Assembly (NCBI RefSeq): GCF_051014685.1
Contig: NC_135056.1
Location: 1,860,001-1,924,000, forward strand
Length of the DNA: 64,000 nt
Source: Ptiloglossa arizonensis
Taxonomy: Eukaryota; Arthropoda; Insecta; Hymenoptera; Colletidae
Reading direction: 5' to 3'
Shown: one piece after another, positions 55,806 to 64,000 of the stretch
Position numbering within the stretch: the stretch's first letter is position 1
How the letters are laid out: every line of letters begins with the position of its first letter
Notes under the pieces: model-generated
What the model was told of the DNA's origin: nothing
The model's input: the letters and a program-made list of their open reading frames with translations, nothing else
The model's database searches: none
Made by a program: the position numbers and the translations under genes

Positions 55806-56160
55806 ACGGAAAATTCTGGTATGGTTTTTTTTTAACCTAAGGAAATTTAAAAGACGTCCCCGGGTTCTTTTTTTTAACGTGCGGTAAATTTTCGAAAAAC
55901 TCCTTCGACTTATTGTGGCGGAACCGGTGGAATGTGGGATTCCCCGCATTCGGAAACACCAGATGCGAAATCTACCCACTAAATCCACCACGGTGGCCAT
56001 TCTCGCATGTTCTCGAGGGGCACCAGGAACTAAAAACATCAAAGCTTTTGATGCCCTATATGCAGCGCGGTTGCTGTGCCTTCTCACACCTTTGTTGGGG
56101 GGGGGGGGGGGGGGGAAGAGGCCCCCCCTGTCACTTTCACGCTGTATTTCCAAGTGAATG
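55806..56160 (-). mobile_element. R1-clade LINE 3' end, minus orientation
   Basis: Minus strand shows the family's 3' terminus ('ggatttagtgggtagatt', then 'gaatgcggggaatcccacat' and an A-run seen as T-runs at 55,868-55,876 and 55,826-55,834). The two T-runs follow two copies of the last 35 bases or so. A poly(G) run at 56,098-56,116 equals the family's poly(C) in its 3' UTR. Confidence 0.75.
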
Positions 56161-56840
56161 GAAATCACCAGACCTCCATGTAGCAATCGAACAGCTGCCG
56201 GAGGTAGTCTCCAAGGATGTCCTGCCGATCCCCTAGAGTATCTAGGCTTGCCCGGTAAAGGTGGCTTTGCCCGGGTCGATTTACTTTCCGATTTTCTCGT
56301 GGGATTTGATATGATACCAATCATTAAACTTAAAAGGGTGGGGAAGGGAAAGAGCTACCGTATAGCTCCGACGATTGAGGAAATACCCGTACTCAGTGGC
56401 GGTTACCAGGACACAACGCAGTACACCCTGGAAGTGTGCCCAGCTTGGGCGTGTGAGCGCTGTGTCCTGGTCGGCACGATTGGGGCAAATCTCTGGAGAG
56501 GGTCAGCACTTCCCCCGAGAGCGGACACAAGATAAAACTCCGCGCCGACGACTGGGTAGCAACCTGTCGCCCCCCCCCCCCCCCTTTAACCAAAAAAAGG
56601 GTTGGACGCGGCGATCGTGTTGCATGGGGGGTCACCAAAAGCGTTGCTGCAATTCGATTTTCGGTGCCTCCCCCCCCCCCCCCCTCCCCCCAATGACGTG
56701 CGAAGATGATCACCGTAGTGGGTTTTAGTGAATAGGAGGTCCCACACTCGGTTGTTCCACTTGCGGGGAATCCCATACTTTTCCGGCTCCTCCTTAAGGA
56801 GCCGGCGCAGTCGTCCGAAAATTTCCCCCGTGTAAAAAAA
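56161..56840 (+). mobile_element. R1-clade LINE C-terminal tail and 3' end, plus orientation
   Basis: From 56,398 the plus strand reads the C-terminal region (QYTLEVCPAWACERCVLVGT), then the 3' UTR with poly(C) runs at about 56,571-56,584 and 56,671-56,690 and an A-run at 56,834-56,841. It lies head to head with the minus copy. Segment 56,161-56,397 is GC-rich and partly LINE-like. Confidence 0.78.
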
Positions 56841-58905
56841 AGGAATTAGGACTTCTTTCATACGTTCAAAGATTACTCATAGTTTAAAGTAATTTTAGTT
56901 CTTTATTTCTTTAATTGACATGCGAACGTCAATGCGTAAAATATATAACACTGACGACTTTAAATAATAATAATTTGAACAATGAGACGAGGGGAATATG
57001 ATTTTTGCATAATTATAAAGAGGAAGATGTATTAAGAATATCATAATTTGTTTAAATGCGAGGGTCTTTGAGAATTAAAAGATATACCTCGTTATTTATA
57101 TAGAATATTGAAATTTCTCTTCATTTTATTCGGGATTAATTTTTGAATATATTAAATACAGTAAATATTATTGATAAGCATGATTTTATATCATAAAAGA
57201 ATGCTGTCTATTATTTTTAAAAAAGTAGAATGGAAATAATAAACAAGGTTTCTGAAACATTACGAAGAAGAAAAACAGTTTTTACATCAAAAGAATAATA
57301 CCTTTAAAATGTTCAACCTTGAGTATTTATATTACCTAAAATCTGTATTATACTTTATTAATGTTTACATTTTCAAGGTTGCTAGATACTTGAGAAGTAA
57401 TACAAATTTGTATATACTGATGTGGGAGAGACCACAGTTGTTTTGGACGCTAGATTCAGATTTCGGCGTCTGAATTCGACCGAATCCATGTCGATAGAGC
57501 ACGCGGTGAATGGAAGGAAAAGGGGATCTTCATGAAATGAGTTATAGAGATCGAGGTTTGATTCCAAGATAAGTGGATTGTATTTTTCGTTTTAAGACTT
57601 GAATCGCGCACAATTTTTAATACAACAGTGAGGTAACAGCACGAACGCGGAAGACTGGCGATCAGCCGGTGACAAACTTAATCGTAATTGCGAGGGAGCA
57701 ATGGCGATACAAAAAAAAAGGAACGGATTATTTGGTTTTTTCACGTTGTGGTTCAAAATCTCTTTGTTCCGCGCTGCTTCTACTTTTATACGTAATTTTC
57801 TTTTTGGACTTGCGAAATTGCGACTGACCGCTGCAAAACGGTTAGACAGCACGGCGCTACCGATTTCCGGCTTTTTCTACAAAAGATCCTTCTATTGAAT
57901 CGTGCGATCGATCACGCGATCAATGGGGCGCGTGGATCAACCGTCGCGCAAGATGATGTAACATTTATGGTATGTGTGGTGGTGTGTATATACATTTAGT
58001 ATGCGAGTGTGAGAGAATCGCAACACGCATCAAGCCTGCAGAAAACAGATTTCAAGCTTCTAAAATGTTCGACGACTAAGGAATTTCCTTTGTCAACGAA
58101 CTCTCATGGAACAAAGCCCTGTAGTATTGATAGAGAAACTATCCTAACTCTCTTTGCTATTTCATTTTCAAATTTGAATGCAATTTTTGAAGCACTAATT
58201 TTGAAGTTTTTTTTTTACTTCTCTTAAAACTCTTCGTTCATTACAATCACTTAACAACCTTCTGTTAAGATTCCAAACCTTGTTTTCTACTCTATTTTCC
58301 GTTTTATACCGTTTTATTATATATTGAACTGTTTTTATTAATAATATTACTGATTTTTTGTAAACTTTTTCCATTTAGATAATGACTAATAATTAATTTT
58401 CGCAGCTCAACCTTGGTTTCTGTTCCTTTTCGGTCCACTTTGCTTAACAATGTGACAAACTGTTTACTTTTAAACAAAAAAACAGTTACTGATTGCCTTT
58501 TGTTCTTTGAAAATGTAAGGGGAATCCCTGTTATAACACAAAAGATTCCTAGAATATATTTTATTATATTAACTGTACGAATACGACTGAGAGGTAGTTC
58601 TTCTGATTAGATACATTTTTTGTGTTTTTTGTAATTTTAATAAATGAAATATGAAACTAGTTTGTAAATAGAATAACCTAATGTAATAATGAATGTTTGA
58701 TAAGAATAAATGAGAAGTGTTAATACGAAGTATGATTTTTTTCATTTATACCAAACGCTTGTATAGTGTACGAATACGAGCGGGAATAACTGTATATTAT
58801 ATAACTGAAATATTTAGAAACGTTAAATAATGACAATTAGAAGTATAATACTTCAGATATCCATCTCGTGCAACACACATGAGAGCGAAGGTAAAGAAAT
58901 AAACA
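56841..58905. other. intergenic sequence with a short repeat match, no gene seen
   Basis: Positions 57,744-57,840 resemble 3,505-3,600 in the same orientation ('ctctttgttccgcgc', 'gcttctacttttata', 'ggacttgcgaaattgcg'), so a dispersed element of unknown type is present in both. The open frames here are short and lack splice context. Confidence 0.45.
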
Positions 58906-60902
58906 TACAGTCACTCACAGTGAAAGTCATACAGGTTGTACCTTAAGAAATGTTGCCTCTATACAATAACAGGATAAGGTCTTTGTTTAAAAGAAATTAT
59001 TATTCTATAGACTAATAGTAATTATTCCCACAGAAAATTAAAAGTTAATCATTATTCTTTATTGAGATAGAAGATGATAACCACATCACATACAATACAT
59101 AATAAAATGCTACAAAGAAGAAAACCATTTGAGAAATAAAATGAAAATTAATTTAAAAAAGAAATTTAATGAAACTAATGAAATGTGATGAATACTTAGA
59201 AAAATAAAAATAGATTCAAAATTAAGTGTTCTAGCTATTGCAATTGATGTTACATAATATTTAGAAGTATCTGTAAGTGCAGAAAGATAGTACAGAATAA
59301 TTAGGATTGTTGGATTCCTTCATGTTTTATGGTGACAATAATCCAAACCATACATCAAAGACTGCTCAAGAACAGCTATTGTACAATTGTTTTAAAGTTA
59401 TTCACATACAAAAATGAATTAAGAGCAACAATACAGACTATATGAGAAAATATTGACTGAAGTTTTCAAAAAGAATTAGTCTGATATATGCACACACATA
59501 GTGAATTTTTTAAATTCCGTGGATCTATATAAGTTTAATGATGATACTACTAATAGGAAGTCGCACTAAATATATTTTGATTTACAGTTGTAAAGAAATC
59601 AAAAACAAATGACTATCTGTTAGCTATTGTTTCAGTACTTATATCAATATAGATGGAAAGGAAAGAAACAGACATCATAATGTGAAAACTTATAAAATTA
59701 CATCCCGAAGAAAAATCTTTTCGAGAAGTGAAAAAAATTACAGTTAACAGAACAGATTGTATGATTTTGAAAATTATAAATAATTATTGATATGAAGGTA
59801 AAATGTCTAATAAACCTGGATATAGTAGAAAAAGTTATTATTGGACATCAATGATCGTATTATCTGTTGATAAGTCAAAATAAATCTAGGAATATGAAAA
59901 ATTTAACAAAGGAGGTTTCAACTCTAGTTAAAAAATATATATTAATGGAAATAGTTTGAAGGACTGTATGTAAAGAAGAGTATAACGGCAGAATAGCTAG
60001 AAAGAAACCTTACATCTGAAAAGAAAATAGGCAAAATCAATTAAAATTTGCTAAAATATTTCTTAATTAGGACAAACATTTTAGAAAAAATGTTATACTT
60101 TTCAATGAAACTAAAATAAACTTATTTGGACACAATAGTAAAAAAAATTATACGGAGGAAGCCCAACACAACATCATGTTTGTAATACTTATTCAAAAGT
60201 AAAACATGGAGGAAACTCAGTGATGTGGGGTTGTATAATTGAAAATGACATCAGGAATATGCAATGCATTAATGGTACGAGGGATAAAATAAAATATTTA
60301 AATATTTTAAAAGATAATCTAAAATCATCAACTGAAAAATTGAATATGATGTACTATTTGCAGTGGAACAACGACTCCAAACATACTTTATGTAGTACAA
60401 GAATGGTTATTGTATAATGTACCAATGTTATTTACCCCCCCCCCCCCCCCCATTAACCACTCGATCTTAACCCGATTAAGTATATTTGTGGAGAATTGAA
60501 AGCAAAACTATTAAATCATAATTTTTAACAAATGTAGAAAAATTGAAACTACAATTATGTAAAAAGTGGAACAAAATCCGCCTTTATTAATAAGTTAATT
60601 GAATTTATACCACGATGGTTACAGGCTATCATTGATGCCAAAGACCACGTCACAAAATATTAATGTTAGTCTAAACATAAATATATATATATGTTAAATT
60701 TTGTGTCGGTAAAACTACAGTAATTTTACATTTTCAGTTAAATATAAATAAATACTTAATATTATTTTATTTTTCTTTCGTTAATTATCTATTAAATTGT
60801 ATTAATAAATGTATACTGTGTTCTTACTCTCAAATTTACATGATTTAATTCATTTTCCCACTGATTTTCATAGGCGTATGCTCAATTTTGTGAATAACTG
60901 TA
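58906..60902 (+). mobile_element. Tc1-like transposon, decayed, about 2.0 kb
   Basis: Ends tacagtcactcacag and the complement of ctgtgaataactgta-type sequence (tacagttattcacaaaattg) pair imperfectly next to TA. Plus-strand fragments include EEYNGRIARKKPYI, NVILFNETKINLFGHNS (first catalytic region with Asn-Glu in place of Asp-Glu) and GGNSVMWGCI. These are followed by a poly(C) run at 60,436-60,453 where the family has a Pro-rich SPDLNPIE box (PLDLNPIKYI here). Many frameshifts. Confidence 0.75.
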
Positions 60903-61238
60903 TTGTATATTTTTAATTTTGATCAAAGGACATTTTTTTTTATCCTTTTTTTCTTTTGATCGTTCGGTTGGATTTGTCGCTGTAAGACATTCAGTTAAAA
61001 CGCAACCTTATACTGAGCCTAAATAACAGTAAAGAAAAGAAAAGAATATCGATAAGGTTAATTCAATCATTTTTCGTAGATATCAGGTGTACCAATGATT
61101 TTGTTACATTTTATGTATAACTATAAGTAATGATTTTTTCATAGTATTGTAAGTTTATAGTTTAAACATTATACTTTTTTTTAAATAAAAAGTGTAAAAC
61201 ATCTTTTGTTATTTCTTTTATCCTTCAAATGCCTATTA

Positions 61239-62041
61239 CAGTATTGTCTCGTTATAGATCGTCCACTTAAGCGATAGGCACGACTTACAACGAATCAGTT
61301 CTCTTCTTTGCCGCTATGAGTGACAGATTGTGAGAGAACAAGACAATATATGACGACAGCAAACCATAAAAGTGTCTTTAGCAGTTTTAATTGTATAGCA
61401 GTAAAGAAAAATAAATAAATTGTACTATTACAATTATTATTGCAATTGCATGTATTATTATAGTTAAATTATTGTTAAATTATCATGGTCCGAAAAAGAT
61501 TAACGATAAGAAGGAAGATTGCAATTTTCAATAAGTTGAACGCGGCAGAATGAACTATACCCAATTTAGCAGAGCAATACCAAATCTGTATAGAAATAGT
61601 TCGATGCATTCAATGCGAGGAAAGTAAATTAAGAAGCTATAGATCAAAACGAATCCGTGAATTCGAATTAATTAACAGAAGAACATACAGTTTTGAGGAT
61701 TTGGAAAACCACCTTCAAACGTGGTGTTTAGAACAGCAGACAATGAGAAACCACTTACGGATTTATTATTACAAGAAAAAGCATTGGAAATAAGAAATAA
61801 AATTGGGATACCGCCTTCATTTAATAACAGTAGGAGTTGATTAACAAAATTTAAAGATTGTCATAATAGATTAATTATTAAAGTCACCAAAGTCTCGAGC
61901 AAACTTTATGATTTGCCGCTGTCATCTGCCCTCTCGCTCACTCGCAGACTGCGCATTTGCCACTTCAACTACAAAAGCAGTGGAGGGGATAAAAATACTA
62001 ACAACGAAACACGAATGACAACTTATAACGAGATAATGCTG
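61239..62041 (+). mobile_element. pogo/Tigger-like element, deleted (803 bp)
   Basis: Ends cagtattgtctcgttata and the complement of tataacgagataatgctg, flanked by TA. At 61,484 an ATG opens a transposase N-terminus: MVRKRLTIRRKIAIFNKLNA, the helix-turn-helix start of Tigger proteins, soon stopped. A CENP-B-like second part follows (ALEIRNKIGIPPSF near 61,780). The DDE domain is missing. Confidence 0.8.
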
Positions 62042-63056
62042 TAATTATGGATTCCAATAACTGTGACTTACTGCATACTGAAATTAATTCTGAAAATATA
62101 ATCGAGTTATATGTAATAAATAATACTATAAACTTGAAAGAATAACGTATTTTATATTTTACATATTATGAACTACTGTTAGAACATTATTTCATAATGA
62201 TTCAAGTGACAGATTATTTATAGGTTAGATATATCGGAAAATTAAAGTTGCTCTGTGATGCGATCAGCGGTATAACGTTGCGCATGTATTATGCGCAACC
62301 ACAGAAGAGCAACGTGTGAAGGAGGAAGAAGTACAGTATGGTGATTTTTCTCGCAATTGGCCAAAATATATTTGAGTCAGTATAGATTATCGCGTGTCCG
62401 CTACCTCTTTTACTATTCCTTCCCCAAACGGTTTACCTATGGTCAGAGAACCGCGCACGCTAAAGAGGTTGCCATGTGAAACTGTTTAGTGCTTTATAGA
62501 AAACTCACAGACGCTACGCATGACATATGTAGTGTCGCATTTAGGCGAAAGTGGGGGAACTCGAGAGATCTCATGGATCTGGCTTAAACGGCACTGGTGT
62601 AGATATTGTAAGAAATTACCTATTTATTTTTCATAAGTTTTTATTCCAGTTGATATGGAACATTTATCGTGCTAAATAAACAGATCGATTAATTTAAGTT
62701 GTGTCTGAACTGGTCTGAACAGCACATAGAGAATGCATAGATAATAATCTATGTTTTTTTGGATAATTTGAAAATCATTTTATAATTATACTTTAAAAGC
62801 GATAGAAAAGCACCAATTTTCTCTGATAAATGTGTTCAAGTGTTTAGATAATTAGTTATGAAAATCAATATAAATTGGAAATGCAATATACAATAATGTT
62901 GTTCAAAATTGGATGTAGAATTTCTCATTAGTTGTTACAAATGTTTATACAAGTGTATTAGTGACTATTTTACATATTTCAACAATGCTGAATATTTTGT
63001 AATGAATGAGAAGATGAAAAATATTAAAAATCACTTTGATAGTTATATCATTAAAA
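62042..63056. promoter_or_regulatory. upstream region of ecd, promoter not pinpointed
   Basis: A GC-richer stretch at 62,240-62,600 includes a perfect hairpin (gttgcgcat-gtatt-atgcgcaac at about 62,278-62,300). It is the likeliest place for the ecd promoter and 5' UTR, though repeat origin cannot be excluded. Positions 62,640-63,056 are AT-rich. Confidence 0.35.
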
Positions 63057-64000
63057 ATGTTTGGTAGTAAAACTATGGCGAAAACAAAGATGTCTACAGT
63101 AAAAGAGGATGATCTTGTTGAATGCTTCCTATACCCAAAAATTTGTTACACAAAACCATCAGAAACAATAACAGAAGAAATACTTTTACAAGAAATTGCA
63201 AAATTCAATGAAGAAATTGCACCATATATTGACGATTACATCTGGCACAGTGATACCTTAATTTTCCGTCCTAGAACAAAGCAAGCATTATTACTAGAAA
63301 AACTTACAGAAAATACAATGGGTGTAGAAGGTAACATATGTTATTTTATTTATGAAAATTTCTAAATACAATAATTATAATAGCATATTATTGTTTTGCA
63401 CTTTTCTTATAGAATGTGATATACTACCTCATATCTATGTATCTCTGCACTTTGATGAAGATATAAGTGATGAATGGTTTATAGTATTTCTAATATTTAA
63501 ACTTACACAGACTTTCGATGGATTAATTGCTAAATTAATAGATTCTGATGGAGAATTTCTCTTAATTGAAGCAGCAAATGTTTTGCCTTCATGGGCTAAT
63601 CCTGAAACATGTGAAAATCGTACATTTATTTATAATGGAGAGTTGCATATTATTCGTGAAAAATATAAAACGTTATTTGATTTATTAAATAATATACAGG
63701 AAATTCCATATTTTTCTAAAGCTTCTGACAAAGTACAAGATGTTTTAAAAAAGCGAATTAGTGTTTATCCAAATGAAATTAAAAAGAGACATCATAAAGC
63801 TAGAGTGTTTTTACCAGAGAAAGCAGTTTCAATTCTTCAGCAAAAACCAGGACTTGTTGCATCAGCCATTAGATCTATTTGTCATTCGGATCCACTTGAA
63901 AGAAAAGTAAAAATTTAATTGTATTTAAATCATTATATGATAAAAATTTCATTTATTTTCATTACATATAATACTTTTTATGTAAAACAGGTCTGTCGTG
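63057..64000 (+). CDS. ecd: ecdysoneless (SGT1 family), exons 1-2 and the start of exon 3; runs off the window
   Basis: Exons are 63,057-63,330, 63,413-63,906 and from 63,991. Introns begin gtaaca and gtaaaa and end atag and acag, and phases agree. The protein begins MFGSKTMAKTK; the start may instead be one of two later ATGs in the same frame. Exon 2 carries the family signature SDEWFIVFLIFKLT and DGEFLLIEAANVLPSWANPE, which matches human ECD (DEWFIVYVIKQIT; DGEFLLIEAADFLPKW). The join to exon 3 gives DPLERK-VCR, like DPIDLRACR in human. Known roles: a cofactor of U5 snRNP assembly with Prp8 and, in flies, required for ecdysone synthesis; acts in nucleus and cytoplasm. Only about the first third to half of the protein is in the window. 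Reading past the second donor would stop at 63,918, which looks like unspliced read-through. Confidence 0.93.

Noticed and set aside
55716..56324. 202-codon minus-strand frame
   Set aside because: It spans the LINE 3' UTR and poly(G) tract (poly-Pro in translation) and shows no domain; not a gene.
63352..63918. 188-codon frame read as a separate gene ending at 63,918
   Set aside because: Its first codons are intron 1 of ecd and its last codons run past the exon 2 donor; splicing to 63,991 restores the family sequence.
1..64000. Search for CRISPR arrays, rRNA genes, tRNA genes and bacterial operons
   Set aside because: No regularly spaced direct repeats, no rRNA-like blocks and no tRNA cloverleaf with conserved boxes could be identified by eye; the spliced genes show the window is eukaryotic.

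Overview
The window is animal nuclear DNA, AT-rich, with GT-AG spliced genes set in a dense field of decayed transposons. The gene content (an ecdysoneless orthologue with insect-style exons, COMMD3) and the repeats (mariner, Tc1, pogo/Tigger, Ty1/copia, Ty3/gypsy and GC-rich R1-clade LINEs) point to an insect. Hymenoptera is my best guess, but it is not proven from the sequence.

Layout. COMMD3 (minus, three exons) occupies 108-833. Positions 2.5-7.9 kb hold a GC-rich island with a short ORF, two R1-clade LINE remnants, a gypsy pol remnant and a dispersed repeat. A compact three-exon gene at 9190-9845 (plus) encodes a 106-residue secreted cysteine-rich peptide that I cannot assign to a named family. 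Positions 9.8-16 kb carry a palindromic mariner MITE, a reversed LINE end and a deleted mariner copy.

The dominant gene runs on the minus strand from 49,493 to 16,064. I reconstructed 17 coding exons whose phases all agree (3,561 coding bases, 1,186 residues). It encodes a type I membrane protein with a signal peptide, a THSD1-like ectodomain, one thrombospondin type 1 repeat, a CUB-like segment, one membrane helix and a long cytoplasmic tail. Its last intron is about 21 kb and holds a copia element, a large foldback, MITEs, tandem R1-LINE pieces, a second copia fragment and an orphan exon-like ORF. Other introns hold a Tc1 element and a MITE.

From 49.5 to 62 kb there is no host gene that I can support. 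It holds a mariner broken by two later insertions, two Tc1-like elements, a head-to-head pair of LINE 3' ends and a short Tigger element. The window ends inside ecdysoneless (ecd, plus): exons 1 and 2 are complete and exon 3 begins at 63,991.

The host genes are functionally unrelated as far as can be seen: COMMD3 in endosomal sorting (Commander), ecd in splicing and ecdysone production, the membrane protein probably in adhesion, and the small peptide extracellular. There is no operon-like organisation. Coordinates and splice sites were read by eye, without alignment software or transcript data.
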